In this document: positions 43,295 through 52,884 of the stretch, piece by piece
How the letters are laid out: every line of letters starts with the position of its first letter
Position numbering within the stretch: position 1 is the stretch's first letter
Source: Saprospiraceae bacterium UBA2329
GTDB lineage: Bacteria; Bacteroidota; Bacteroidia; Chitinophagales; Saprospiraceae
Assembly (NCBI GenBank): GCA_002344975.1
Contig: DDUV01000094.1
Span: 29,514-93,513, forward strand
DNA: 64,000 bases
Reading direction: 5' to 3'
Translations under genes and position numbers: made by a program
Notes under the pieces: model-generated
What the model saw: the letters and a program-made list of their open reading frames with translations, nothing else
Database searches by the model: none
Told to the model about the DNA's origin: nothing

Positions 43295-43767
43295 GAACAT
43301 CAGCCTGACAGGAGGGGCGCTTCGTCGGAAAAAACAATAAAAATTTCGCTGGTAGCGGGGGTGCTATAGAGCGTACCTGCTACCACTTTTTTGTTTTCTC
43401 CTGAAAACACGATAGAGGAAACGCCCGGCATAGAGCTAACAGGTCTATCCGGCTATTGCGCTGCAGACCTGTTAGCTCTGCAATGAGAAGCCTACAACTT
43501 GGAGCCGGTTGCGTTGTTTTTTGCATCCGATCTGCATCATACAGGTGCGCCGCCTGAAACCGGACTGTCGGAGAAACTCAAGGTGTTGGAGTAAGCCACC
43601 TCCCGCCTGCTTCGCTATACCTACGCCAGTGCTAACCTGCCGAATATTGAACTAATCCACAGGCGATGATGTCAGATTAAAATCATGCTGTTCTTGTCAA
43701 TGATGACACTCACAGCTTGCATTGATAGTAGAAAGAATGCTCCTGCGGAAAAGAATTCGCTGCAACA
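43295..43767. other. Intergenic region, no intact gene
   Basis: A hairpin at 43432-43479 lies in the first half. From 43508 to 43670 two short consecutive open stretches separated by a stop (ending KLKVLE and IELIHRR) look like degraded coding text but match nothing I recognise. Confidence 0.5.
43432..43479 (+). terminator. Hairpin downstream of the TonB receptor
   Basis: A perfect 15-bp inverted repeat (AGAGCTAACAGGTCT, 43432-43446 with 43465-43479) with an 18-nt loop, 138 bp after the stop. No U-run follows, so its terminator function is not certain. Confidence 0.5.
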
Positions 43768-44598
43768 TCAAACCCGGATACTCAATACCGGCAACTGCCC
43801 ATAGCGCAACAGGTTTTCGGGGATGCTCTCTACGAAGATGCCGCCCAAGCCGGTGCGACCGTGATTGGCAATGCCGATGAGGTCGGCGCCGACGGACTGC
43901 GCAAACTCCAGAATACCCGCCTCGATGGTGTAGTGTGCGTAGCTGTGCAGGCTGATGTGCCGGAAATCGTGCGCATCCACAAAGTCGCGGATTTTGCCCA
44001 TTACTTCGCCCGTAGGCCGGAAATTGTACGGCGTGGTGACCTCTACAAAATAGAGATTTTCTGCGTTCATGCTGTCGGCAAAACGGAGCAACTGATCAAA
44101 TGCGGGGTGCGTATCTGCTTCGAGGCCGGAGGCGAAGACAATGGTATTGAATTTGAGTTCGTCACCCGGTTTTTTGCAGGCCAATACCGGCGCCTGGGCA
44201 GTACGCATGATTTTTTCAGTATGAGAGCCTAATGCAAATTTTTTGACCCCCGTCAGCCCATGCGATCCCATGACAATGAGGTCGTTTTGAGTATCAAGCA
44301 CCGTGTTGGCAATGGTTTCGAAGCCTTCCAGAAAAGCCAGACTTTTTTCAGCTTTGAGACCTTCATGTTCGGTGGCAAGCACCAGCTCATCCAACTTTTG
44401 GTGGGCCGCTCCAATCTGAGCCTTGATTTCGGGATATGTGTCTTCGAGGCGCTTGGGCAGGTTCACCCAGTCAACCGGCGTTTTTAAGCCGTGCAGATAC
44501 AGGATTTCCGCATTGACTTTTTTGGCGATCCATCTCCCGATTCGAGCAGCGGTATCGGCGCACGGAGAAAAATCAGTGGGAATGAGGATCTTTTTCAT
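43768..44598 (-). CDS. Tandem universal stress protein (two Usp domains)
   Basis: A 276-residue protein with two Usp domains (~1-142 and ~150-276). Domain 1 keeps the nucleotide-binding pattern MGSHGLTGVKKFALGS. Domain 2 has the related ANHGRTGLGGIFVES. Usp proteins bind ATP and support survival under stress. It lies 18 bp downstream of the Hsp20 gene on the same strand, so the two are almost certainly one stress operon. Confidence 0.92.
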   Translation of the reverse strand: MKKILIPTDFSPCADTAARIGRWIAKKVNAEILYLHGLKTPVDWVNLPKRLEDTYPEIKAQIGAAHQKLDELVLATEHEGLKAEKSLAFLEGFETIANTVLDTQNDLIVMGSHGLTGVKKFALGSHTEKIMRTAQAPVLACKKPGDELKFNTIVFASGLEADTHPAFDQLLRFADSMNAENLYFVEVTTPYNFRPTGEVMGKIRDFVDAHDFRHISLHSYAHYTIEAGILEFAQSVGADLIGIANHGRTGLGGIFVESIPENLLRYGQLPVLSIRV

Positions 44599-44616
44599 AT
44601 TGTAAATTTTGAGGCG

Positions 44617-45063
44617 TTATTCAATTTTGATCTTCCGATAAGCGCGCTCATCTTCCACCGGCGTGTGGGTGAAACTCAGCTTGAGAATGCCGTGCTCGCA
44701 GGAGGCGGCAATTTGTTCGTGAGCAATGCCCGACGCCAGTTTGAAAGCGCGCTCAAACGAGTCGAAGTCGAATTCCTCCATAATAAATTCTGCTCCCGGA
44801 CGGCGCTCGGCGCGACTCTTTTCGCCTTTCACAACGAGTACATCGTCTTTCAGGGTGATCTCAATTTCCTCTTTGGTAAATCCCGGAACGGCCAACTCCA
44901 ACTCGAACAAATCGCCGTCTTTTCGGAGATTGGCAGGCGGCGTACTCTGTTGGTATGGAATATCGAAGGAACTGCGACCGAGAAAATGATTAGAATCTAC
45001 CACTGGATGAAACTCTTCGCCGAAGCGTTCAAAAGCGTGGTTTTTGATCTCTGCTCTCCACAT
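44617..45063 (-). CDS. Small heat-shock protein (Hsp20 / alpha-crystallin)
   Basis: A 148-residue ATP-independent holdase. The alpha-crystallin domain spans ~40-138 (YQQSTPPANLRKDGDLFELELAVPGF; LASGIAHEQIAASCEHGILKLSF). The C-terminal I-x-I anchor reads RKIKIE. It prevents aggregation of unfolding proteins. First gene of the hsp20-usp pair, 18 bp upstream of the Usp gene. Confidence 0.93.
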   Translation of the reverse strand: MWRAEIKNHAFERFGEEFHPVVDSNHFLGRSSFDIPYQQSTPPANLRKDGDLFELELAVPGFTKEEIEITLKDDVLVVKGEKSRAERRPGAEFIMEEFDFDSFERAFKLASGIAHEQIAASCEHGILKLSFTHTPVEDERAYRKIKIE

Positions 45064-45177
45064 GGAACGTACGTTTTGTTTGTACGCGTAATATACAGAT
45101 ATGGAGCGCGTCGGCGGGGTGCGGTTTGTCAGTGAGGCGGGGTGATTTTTATCAATAGAAGCAGTGTGCCGCCCAAG

Positions 45178-46734
45178 CTACAACTCCTTTCGCAGGCGCG
45201 CCACGGGAATGTTCAGTTGCTCGCGGTACTTGGCCACAGTGCGGCGGGCTATGTTGTAGCCTTTTTCGGTGAGCAGTTCGGTGAGTTTTTCGTCCGAAAG
45301 GGGTTTGCGTTTGCTTTCGGCAGAGATGAGGTCGGAGAGGATTTTTTTAACCTCCAGTGTAGAAACCTCCTCGCCTTCGCTCGTTTGCAGCGACTCTGAA
45401 AAGAAGTCTTTCAGGCGGCGCGTGCCGAATTCCGTTTGCACAAACTTGCTGTTCACTACTCTGGAAATGGTCGAAATGTCCAATCCGGTAATATCGGCTA
45501 CGTCCTTCAGGATCATGGGGCGCAATTTGCGGTCGTCGCCCGTCAGGAAGTAGTCGTATTGATACTGCATCATGGCGTACATGGTGCGATACATGGTGTC
45601 CTGCCGCTGTCGGATGGCATCTATGAACCACTTGGCGGAGTCAATTTTTTGCCGGATAAAAAGGATGGCCTCCTTCTCGCGCACATTGGGGCGGCGGCCC
45701 TGAGCGGCTTTTTTGTAATCGCGCAGCATGTCTTTGTAGTGATCGCTGATGCGCAGATCGGGAGCATTGCGCGCATTGAGCGTCAGTTCCAATTCGCCGT
45801 CGTTGTTCGAGATGATATAATCGGGTACCACATATTGTGTGGATGCCGACGACGACCCCACGAACGCGCCCGCCGGCTTAGGATTGAGGCGCAGTATTTC
45901 GTCTATGGCTTCCTTGAGTTCTTCTTCCGACACATCAAGTGCGCGCTGCAACTTGTCGAAATGCTTTTTGGTAAACTCGTCAAAGTGGCGGCTCAGAATG
46001 CGCGCTGCCAACTGAATGGGGCGGCGGTCTTCCTCCTTCAGATGTTCCTGCTCCAGCAGCCATTCCAATTGCAATAGGAGGCATTCCTGCAAATCGCGAG
46101 CGCCGATGCCGGGCGGATCGAAGCGTTGTATCTTTTTCAGGATGGCCTTGATTTCGGCCTCTGTAGCGCTGATGTTTTGGGAAAAAAGCAGATCGTCCAT
46201 AATGGAATCAATCTCGCGGCGCAGGTAGCCGTCGTCGTCAATGCTGCCGATGATCTGCCGGGCAATGGCTTCCTGCGTGGGGCCGCCCAGTTCCATCATG
46301 CCCACCTGCTGCTCCAGATAGTCGTGGAAAGTACTTTCAATGGCTACCGGCAGCGTGCGTTGCTCTTCATCGGCGTTGTAAGCATCTCCGCGCGTTTTGT
46401 AAGAAGCCTCGTCGTCTGCGATGTATTCATTGAGATAGTCGCTGAATTCCAGTGGGTTATCTTTTTCTTTTTCAAAATCGGGCGACACTTCGTCCCCCTC
46501 CCGGTCGTCGCTGCTGCGCTCTTCGTAGCCGCCGTCCTCATCGTACATTTCGTCCTCGGTACTGTCGTCGGAATCTTCGCTGTAATCGCCTTCTTCCAAT
46601 GCGGGGTTTTCCTCCAATTCTTCTTTGATGCGCTGTTCCAAAATAGCAGTAGGCACCTGCAACAGTTTCATGAGCTGAATCTGCTGCGGCGCCAGCTTTT
46701 GGAGCATTTTCTGACTTAAACTCTGCTTCAACAT
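45178..46734 (-). CDS. rpoN: RNA polymerase sigma-54 factor
   Basis: A 518-residue sigma-54 from ATG 46734 (MLKQSLSQKMLQKLAPQQIQLMKLLQ), the glutamine-rich activator-interacting region I. The acidic region II (~45-130) is long. The core-binding domain follows, with LNPKPAG and the HTH near residue ~370-400. The RpoN box ARRTVAKYR is near the C-terminus and the protein ends normally (NIPVARLRKEL). It recognises -24/-12 promoters and needs bacterial enhancer-binding activators. A 13-residue upstream extension is not conserved-looking. Confidence 0.95.
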   Translation of the reverse strand: MLKQSLSQKMLQKLAPQQIQLMKLLQVPTAILEQRIKEELEENPALEEGDYSEDSDDSTEDEMYDEDGGYEERSSDDREGDEVSPDFEKEKDNPLEFSDYLNEYIADDEASYKTRGDAYNADEEQRTLPVAIESTFHDYLEQQVGMMELGGPTQEAIARQIIGSIDDDGYLRREIDSIMDDLLFSQNISATEAEIKAILKKIQRFDPPGIGARDLQECLLLQLEWLLEQEHLKEEDRRPIQLAARILSRHFDEFTKKHFDKLQRALDVSEEELKEAIDEILRLNPKPAGAFVGSSSASTQYVVPDYIISNNDGELELTLNARNAPDLRISDHYKDMLRDYKKAAQGRRPNVREKEAILFIRQKIDSAKWFIDAIRQRQDTMYRTMYAMMQYQYDYFLTGDDRKLRPMILKDVADITGLDISTISRVVNSKFVQTEFGTRRLKDFFSESLQTSEGEEVSTLEVKKILSDLISAESKRKPLSDEKLTELLTEKGYNIARRTVAKYREQLNIPVARLRKEL

Positions 46735-46966
46735 GTTTTTTGTGGTTGCGTCCCATGTCGTTCCAGACGGCAACGGGCGGCTAAATTACTGCTTTTTCCA
46801 ATGCCGGGCAAGCTGACGGTGCGTACCTGAATGCAGTTTAACAAAAAATATGCCATTTTTTTATAATGTGTTTCCAAAAAGCGGCCATGCCGGCAAAATC
46901 AACTCGTGTAAGGGGAGTGCAGACAGCCCCCTGTTGCAAGAGGCGAAATAAAATTTCTATCCATAC

Positions 46967-46998
46967 TTGTTGCAAAGCTGAAAATGTTTCTATCTTTG
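46967..46998 (+). promoter_or_regulatory. Promoter for rplY
   Basis: TTG at 46967-46969, a 21-nt spacer, then TATCTTTG at 46991-46998; the ATG follows at 47040. A good match to the Bacteroidota consensus. Confidence 0.65.
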
Positions 46999-47039
46999 CG
47001 CGCCTATTTCGAGGCATAAAGTATAAAGCCGTAATAATC

Positions 47040-47630
47040 ATGGAAATAATTGCAATAAATGGTCAGCCCAGAACGGATTTGGGCAAGAAAGGCGCCAAGG
47101 CTGTAAGAAACGGAGAGCTCATTCCTTGCGTGCTGTATGGCGCAGGCGTATCGGAGCATTTTTCTACCGAAGTGAGCAGCGTTCGCCACCTGATATACAC
47201 GCCCGATTTCAAAGTGGCCGAAATCACGGTAGAGGGCAAGAAGCACCGCTGCATTGTTAAAGCCGTGCAATACCACCCGGTATCGGAAAAAATCATGCAC
47301 ATTGACTTTTTGAGCCTTGTGCCGGGCCACCCGGTCAAAGTGGAAGTTCCCCTGCGTTTCACGGGTTCTTCTATCGGTGTGAAAGGCGGCGGCAAACTGC
47401 AACAAAATGTACGCCGTGTAAAAATCAAAACGATGCCGGAAGACCTCGTTTCGGAATTGAAATTGGACATTTCCAATCTGGATATGGGCCAGTCTGTCCG
47501 CGTTCGGGACATCAAAGCTCCTCAGAACGTGGAAATTCTGACTGCTGCTAGCACGCCGGTTGCCACCATCGAAATTCCGCGCGCATTGCGCAGTGCGGCC
47601 GCGGCTGCCGATAAGCCTGGCAAGAAGTAA
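47040..47630 (+). CDS. rplY: 50S ribosomal protein bL25 (Ctc form)
   Basis: A 196-residue bL25 of the longer Ctc type, binding 5S rRNA. The N-terminal L25 domain (~1-95; GELIPCVLYGAG, HRCIVKAVQYHPV, HIDFLSL) is followed by the TL5-type beta C-terminal domain (~98-185; VPLRFTGSSIGVKGGG). The start at 47040 is set by the promoter box at 46991-46998; an open extension further upstream overlaps that promoter and is not coding. Confidence 0.95.
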   Translation: MEIIAINGQPRTDLGKKGAKAVRNGELIPCVLYGAGVSEHFSTEVSSVRHLIYTPDFKVAEITVEGKKHRCIVKAVQYHPVSEKIMHIDFLSLVPGHPVKVEVPLRFTGSSIGVKGGGKLQQNVRRVKIKTMPEDLVSELKLDISNLDMGQSVRVRDIKAPQNVEILTAASTPVATIEIPRALRSAAAAADKPGKK

Positions 47631-47651
47631 AAAATAACATTTTCTTTATAT

Positions 47652-47707
47652 CGGCCTTTGGTCGCACTTCGTTTTCAGGCGGTGTGTGGCCAAAGGCCGT
47701 TTTATTT
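47652..47707 (+). terminator. Intrinsic terminator after rplY
   Basis: CGGCCTTTGG (47652-47661) pairs with CCAAAGGCCG (47690-47699), followed by TTTTATTTT. The downstream lipoprotein gene starts only 33 bp later, so it must rely on readthrough or a promoter hidden in this short gap. Confidence 0.75.
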
Positions 47708-47739
47708 TAACCCAATATCATTCACTCAAACACTACATT

Positions 47740-48450
47740 ATGTTGCGTACCTTCTCATTCCTGCTGTTGCTCACGCTGCTGAGTTCCTGCACAGCTTCCG
47801 AACTTCAGCAATTACTGGGCAGCGGCGAACTCCCACTCACCCAGGCCGAAGCGGCTTCGGGGCTTAAAGAAGCGCTTTCTATCGGCATCGGCAAAGGTGC
47901 CGAATTGCTGTCTCAAAAAGACGGTTATTTCAAAAGCGAATACAAAATCCTTTTGCCCGCCGAGGCCCGCAAAGTCACAGAAAAACTCAAAGTAGTGCCG
48001 GGCTTTTCCAATGTGGAAGAAATCATTCTGGAACGCATCAACCGGGGCGCCGAAGATGCCGCCATGAAAGCCAAGCCCATTTTCCTGAACGCCATCAAGG
48101 AGATGAGCTTCACGGATGCCATGAACATCCTTTTGGGCGGCCAGGATGCTGCCACCCGCTATTTGGAATCTGCCACCAACGAACAACTCTACCAGCAGTT
48201 CAATCCTGTCATTATAGAATCGTTGGATCGCCTCAATGCCCGCAAATACTGGTCGGATGCGGTGATGGCCTACAACAAGATACCCTTTGTGGACCGAGCC
48301 AATCCAGACTTAGACGACTATGTGACCCGCGAAGCCCTCAAAGGCATGTACGGCATGGTGGCCAAAGAGGAGCTGAACATTCGCACCAATCTGAGCGCCC
48401 GCAGCAGCGACCTGCTCAAAAAGGTGTTTGCCAAACAGGATAAAAAGTAA
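47740..48450 (+). CDS. DUF4197 lipoprotein
   Basis: A 236-residue protein starting at 47740 (MLRTFSFLLLLTLLSSC), a clear lipoprotein signal with Cys in LLSSC. The rest is all-helical and matches DUF4197 (GLKEALSIGIGKGAELLS, then FTDAMNILLGGQDAATRYL). The family is periplasmic or outer-membrane associated, with unknown function. A terminator hairpin follows at 48460-48492. Confidence 0.9.
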   Translation: MLRTFSFLLLLTLLSSCTASELQQLLGSGELPLTQAEAASGLKEALSIGIGKGAELLSQKDGYFKSEYKILLPAEARKVTEKLKVVPGFSNVEEIILERINRGAEDAAMKAKPIFLNAIKEMSFTDAMNILLGGQDAATRYLESATNEQLYQQFNPVIIESLDRLNARKYWSDAVMAYNKIPFVDRANPDLDDYVTREALKGMYGMVAKEELNIRTNLSARSSDLLKKVFAKQDKK

Positions 48451-48459
48451 CCAAGGACG

Positions 48460-48492
48460 AAGGCTGGATCACAATCTCCGGCCTTTGTTGTT
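48460..48492 (+). terminator. Intrinsic terminator after the DUF4197 gene
   Basis: AAGGCTGG (48460-48467) pairs with CCGGCCTT (48478-48485; one G-U), followed by TGTTGTTTTT. Confidence 0.65.
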
Positions 48493-48628
48493 TTTCCCCC
48501 AACCCATTTGACGACAATATGCTTGCCGTATAAAGCCCTTCCCTTTTCGTCGAGTAATTTTCGACTTTACACCAACAGAAACACAGTTTTGAGTGTCTAT
48601 CTTTTCTCAATAACAATAACCAAAGACC

Positions 48629-51298
48629 ATGTACATTCGACACCTCCTATTGACGGCATCACTTCTGTGTATTTCCCTTTCCCTTTCGGCTTCGGGCATA
48701 GCCGGGCAAGTTACCGGCAACTCCGGCGAAGCGCTTCCGTTTGCAGCCATTTTTGTAAAAGAAACCGGCAGCGGCACATCCGCCAACGAGGACGGCTATT
48801 TCGAGCTGCGATTGGAGCCGGGCAGATACACCCTTGTTTTTCAATTCTTAGGCTACGAAACCGTTTCCCGTACGGTGGACGTCCGCAGCGGCCCGTTCAC
48901 GATGGTCAATGTGGCGCTCAAACAGCAGGCGGTACAGCTTCGCACCGTCGAGGTATCGAGCAAACAGGAAGACCCCGCCTACACGGTGATGCGCAAGGCC
49001 ATTGCCAAAGCCGGCTACCACAGGCAGCAAATAGAGCGTTACACGGCGCAGGTGTATATCAAGGGGTCGGGGCGACTCAAAAAAGCGCCCTTTTTCCTGA
49101 GAAAGGAATTGAAAAAAGAAGGCATAGATTCTTCCCGCGCTTTTGTGAGCGAGTCGGTGAGCCAAATTTCCTACCAGCGGCCCTCTACTTTTAAAGAAAA
49201 AGTCATCAGCATCCGCAAACAGGGCAACGACAACTCCACCAGCCCGGCGCCCTTCATCAACGGCAGTTTTTACGAGCCGGAAATTGCCGAAGTCATCTCG
49301 CCGCTTTCGCCCAAAGCCTTTGCGTATTACAAATTCAAACATGCCGGTTACTTCATGGACCGGGGTTACGGCGTCAATAAAATACAGGTCATTCCGCGCA
49401 GTCGTGGCGACAATGTGGCAGAGGGGTACATTTATATCATTGAGGATCAGTGGAGTATTTATAGCCTCGACCTGAAAACCTACAAACTCGGCATCGGCAT
49501 TGACGTAGCTCAAACCTACGCCCCTATTGAAGACAAAGCCTGGCTGCCCATCAAGCATCAGATAGAAGTGGACGGCACTTTTTTCGGATTTCAGTTTGAG
49601 TACAAATACATCGCCACAGTGAGTGGTTACAAAATTGAACTGAACCCGGCCTTAGACGTGGATTTCAAAGTGTTGGATGAAAAAATAGCCGCTCCGGAAC
49701 TCGTACAAACCGCCAAAAAACAACAGACTGTCGCCAAAAAATCGGCTGCCGAACAACGCTTGGCAACCGGCGAAGAACTGACCATGAAAGACCTGCGGAA
49801 AATAGTACGCGACTACGAAAAGGAAGATCGCAAAAAAGCCGTAACTGAAGACAAAGACTCTCTGGCCGGCTTTGCTTCGGTCACCGAATACAAAATAGAC
49901 TCTCTGGCCGAGCAGCGCGATTCTGCCTACTGGGCCGAAATCCGCCCGGTGCCGCTCACCCTGTACGAGGTGCGCGGCTACCAGCATGTGGACAGCATTG
50001 CCGTTGTGGAGGCTGCCGAAAAGACCGAGCGCGACTCCTTGGGCATCGCTCCCGGCGAAGATGAGGAGGTAGAAAAAAAACGCGACAAATTCAAGCCGCA
50101 GGAGTTGGTTTTGGGCGGCAGTTACCGCCTCGGCAAGCGCAGCCGGCTCAGCGTCGGCTCGGTGTTGGCCAATCTCAATTTCAACCCCGTGGAGAGTTTC
50201 CACTCCTGGAGCGACCTCAAATACACCACTTACATCAACAAAAAACGCCTCACGCTGGGGCTTACGCCGCGCTATTCCGTTGCTCCCAATTGGTTCAGTG
50301 TCAAGGGACTGGCTGAGTACAGATTTGGCAAACCCCAACATTACACTACACTGCGGGCCGAGGGCGGCAGGTACATTTATCAGTACAATGCCCGCAACCC
50401 GATCAGTTCAATAATGAACACAGCTTACAACCTGTTGCAGGAGCGCAACTACATCAGACTCTATGAAAAGGAATACTTCAAGGTGCAGGTAAACCACCAA
50501 TTGCGCGAAAACATCAGTTTTCAGGCCGGAGGCGAATGGGCGCGGCGCTTCTTCCCCGACAACCGCACCACACAGACGTGGTTCAAACGGCGGGAGGGAG
50601 GTTACGAATCCAATATCCCGGTGAATGAAGAATGGGCCGGTCCGCCCGCTGAGCCGGAGAAAGCCTTCGTACTGCACGCCACTGTGGAAGCTCGTCCCTG
50701 GCAGAAGTACCGCATCAGAAACGGCAACCGGCAGGCCATAGAAGACTCTTCGCCCACCATTGGATTGTCTTACCGCAAAGGCATTCCGGGCATAGGGGGC
50801 AGCGTGACGGATTTCGACCACATTGACCTCAGCTTCCGGCACAGTTTCCGGCCCGGCGCCCGCGGCAAAATTGACATCAAGGCAGAAGTGGGCGCTTTTT
50901 TGAACAACAACTACGTCGGATTTGCCGATTACCGCCACTTCATGGGCAATCGCATTCCGATTGTCACTACCGACCCTGTGGGCAGCTTCCGCTTGCTCGA
51001 CTACTATCGCCACAGCACCTCCGAGGAGTACGCGGCCTTGCACCTGCATTACCAGTTCAGAAAACTGCTGTTGACGCAAATTCCCAAAGTGTGGCTCACC
51101 GGCGTGAAAGAAAACCTGTTTGTCAACTACTTAGCTACGCCTACCTCGAAGCACTACACCGAATTGGGCTACTCTTTAGACAATATCCTCCGGATTTTCA
51201 GAGTCGAAACGGCAGTTGCTTTTCAAAACGGGCGCTACTACGACTGGGGCATCCGTATCGGCGTGGCGTCCAATCTGGGATTTATACGATTTGACTGA
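48629..51298 (+). CDS. DUF5686 outer-membrane protein with carboxypeptidase-regulatory-like domain
   Basis: An 889-residue protein. Signal peptide (LLLTASLLCISLSLSASG). A beta-sandwich carboxypeptidase-regulatory-like domain (~22-105; GIAGQVTGNSGEALPFA) precedes a DUF5686 region. Alternating strands consistent with a large barrel reach to the end (ASNLGFIRFD). A charged Lys/Glu-rich linker sits around ~365-475. The DUF5686 family is Bacteroidota-specific, outer-membrane and unassigned. The start at 48629 fits the signal sequence. Confidence 0.9.
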   Translation: MYIRHLLLTASLLCISLSLSASGIAGQVTGNSGEALPFAAIFVKETGSGTSANEDGYFELRLEPGRYTLVFQFLGYETVSRTVDVRSGPFTMVNVALKQQAVQLRTVEVSSKQEDPAYTVMRKAIAKAGYHRQQIERYTAQVYIKGSGRLKKAPFFLRKELKKEGIDSSRAFVSESVSQISYQRPSTFKEKVISIRKQGNDNSTSPAPFINGSFYEPEIAEVISPLSPKAFAYYKFKHAGYFMDRGYGVNKIQVIPRSRGDNVAEGYIYIIEDQWSIYSLDLKTYKLGIGIDVAQTYAPIEDKAWLPIKHQIEVDGTFFGFQFEYKYIATVSGYKIELNPALDVDFKVLDEKIAAPELVQTAKKQQTVAKKSAAEQRLATGEELTMKDLRKIVRDYEKEDRKKAVTEDKDSLAGFASVTEYKIDSLAEQRDSAYWAEIRPVPLTLYEVRGYQHVDSIAVVEAAEKTERDSLGIAPGEDEEVEKKRDKFKPQELVLGGSYRLGKRSRLSVGSVLANLNFNPVESFHSWSDLKYTTYINKKRLTLGLTPRYSVAPNWFSVKGLAEYRFGKPQHYTTLRAEGGRYIYQYNARNPISSIMNTAYNLLQERNYIRLYEKEYFKVQVNHQLRENISFQAGGEWARRFFPDNRTTQTWFKRREGGYESNIPVNEEWAGPPAEPEKAFVLHATVEARPWQKYRIRNGNRQAIEDSSPTIGLSYRKGIPGIGGSVTDFDHIDLSFRHSFRPGARGKIDIKAEVGAFLNNNYVGFADYRHFMGNRIPIVTTDPVGSFRLLDYYRHSTSEEYAALHLHYQFRKLLLTQIPKVWLTGVKENLFVNYLATPTSKHYTELGYSLDNILRIFRVETAVAFQNGRYYDWGIRIGVASNLGFIRFD

Positions 51299-51325
51299 CG
51301 GTTTACTCCAAAATATCTGAACGCC

Positions 51326-51793
51326 ATGAAAGAGGATAGCCAAATTGCGATATACCAAACTGACGACGAACGGGTAAGTATTGAAGTTCAAGTCGGACAG
51401 GACAGTGTGTGGCTGACGTAGGCACAGATGGCTGCGCTGTTTGACAGGGATTACAAAACTATTTCCAAGCATATTCTCAATGCTTTCAGAGAAGGAGAGT
51501 TGGAAAGGAGTGCAGTTGTCGCAAAATTTGCGACAACTGCCTCTGACGGCAAAACCTACCAAGTAGAACACTACAACCTTGACGTCATCATCTCCGTAGG
51601 TTATCGTGTGAAGTCGAAGCGGGGTACGCAATTCCGCATCTGGGCTACGCAGGTGCTGCGCAAGTACCTCATAGAGGGCTACGCACTGAACGAACAGCGA
51701 CTGCGGGAACAGGAGCAAAATCTGGAAAACCTACAGGAAGCCGTTCATCTGGTAGCGCAAGTGGTGGTGAATTTGATCAACGCGAAAAATTGA
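51326..51793 (+). pseudogene. RhuM-family protein, broken by an in-frame stop and truncated
   Basis: The frame from ATG 51326 to 51793 reads as a RhuM protein: VWLT, then an in-frame TAG at 51419-51421, then AQMAALFDRDYKTISKHI. Family members have VWLTQAQMAELF, so the TAG replaces a glutamine codon (CAG to TAG). After YQVEHYNLDVIISVGYRVKSKRGTQFRIWATQVLR the frame ends at LVAQVVVNLINAKN, about half the usual family length. RhuM genes often sit beside restriction or defence loci. Both breaks suggest decay. Confidence 0.85.
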
Positions 51794-52001
51794 TTATGAC
51801 CAACGAAACCCATAAAGGCACTGTCATCCAGAGGGCACCCTCAGTGTGAACGGCGAGGCGCAGGAAATCCGCAATGAACAGACCACCCTGCGCACCCTGC
51901 CGGCGCGAGCGGGGAAATGAAATGCGTCTGACTTCCAAAACTTTTACATTCATGGCAAAAAGCAAGCTCGCTGAACTGAGTGGCGCAAACGAGGCTTTTT
52001 A
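51794..52001. other. Remnant region between RhuM pseudogene and protease
   Basis: Short open stretches only (for example one reading GEAQEIRNEQTTLRTLPARA before a stop). They look like leftovers of a disrupted gene, unidentified. Confidence 0.4.
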
Positions 52002-52739
52002 TCAAATCCAAAAAATTATTTTCGGCAAGACATTGATTAAGCCATGAGTCAAAGTTGACATCAGAATGCTGCCGCTTTTGATAGTCATCCACCCCAACAA
52101 CAACCCGATTGCAAATGTATTAAAGAACTCAAACCAATTTTGATGAACAGTCCAATCGTTGTCTATTTGAAGAGAGTGCCCTAATCCAAATAGAATGGAA
52201 GTTATCAATAAAGCAGGATTCCCTAAATAAACAGAGCCTATTTTTATTTTTGACTTTAAAGAATTGGATAAAAGCCCCATCATGATTCCTCTGAATGCCA
52301 GTTCTTCGTCAATACCGGGCATTGTAAATTGGAACAGAAAATATTCTAACTTTTCATCTGATTTTTTTACGCATAAAAAAGCCAGGCCAATGGCCAGAAG
52401 GAAAACAAAAATGGTAATAAATAATGCAGGTTTTAAAGATTTTTTTCGCTGTTTAAAAGTGATATAATCAATATCTGTAAATGTTTTTTTGAAAAGCCAA
52501 TAAAACAATAGCGAACCTGCGATTGCCAATATTTTCCCTGACCAATTCCAGTTATCACTCTGAATGATTTTTGTTTCTGGAAACAAAAAAGGAAGCGATA
52601 AAAAGCTCGCATAGAAAAAGTAGTAAATTACAAACAATATAAGTGTCTTCCATTTGTAGTCAGGCTTATTTAAGCCCAAAGCTACAAGTGGCGCAATCAC
52701 CATCAATTGTATAGACAAAAAAATAATTAATTTTGCCAT
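52002..52739 (-). CDS. CPBP-family intramembrane glutamic protease
   Basis: A 245-residue membrane protein with about seven helices. Motifs of the CPBP/Rce1 family: EELAFR (E145, E146, R150), FGLGHSLQ (FxxxxH type), and LTHGLINVLPK (HxxxN/D type). Relatives process CAAX-like proteins, bacteriocin immunity partners or regulated membrane substrates. The gene is distinctly AT-rich compared with its neighbours, which together with the adjacent RhuM remnant points to acquisition. Confidence 0.88.
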   Translation of the reverse strand: MAKLIIFLSIQLMVIAPLVALGLNKPDYKWKTLILFVIYYFFYASFLSLPFLFPETKIIQSDNWNWSGKILAIAGSLLFYWLFKKTFTDIDYITFKQRKKSLKPALFITIFVFLLAIGLAFLCVKKSDEKLEYFLFQFTMPGIDEELAFRGIMMGLLSNSLKSKIKIGSVYLGNPALLITSILFGLGHSLQIDNDWTVHQNWFEFFNTFAIGLLLGWMTIKSGSILMSTLTHGLINVLPKIIFWI

Positions 52740-52884
52740 GCTTTGTCATTTTTGGATGTCATTTCTTCCTTTCCGATAACCCCCACGGCCTTTTTGCGAA
52801 GAGAGCAGCGTCGTTATGTATAGAAGAAAAAGCTCTCGTAATGCCCTCGTCCCCTTGTATGTGAAAGCTATTCCACTTCGGCCT

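Noticed and set aside
43508..43670. A small gene or gene remnant
   Set aside because: Only two short open stretches split by a stop, with no recognised product; kept only as a note in the intergenic entry.
46866..47039. A longer N-terminus for bL25
   Set aside because: The extension contains the promoter box at 46991-46998 and looks nothing like ribosomal protein sequence.
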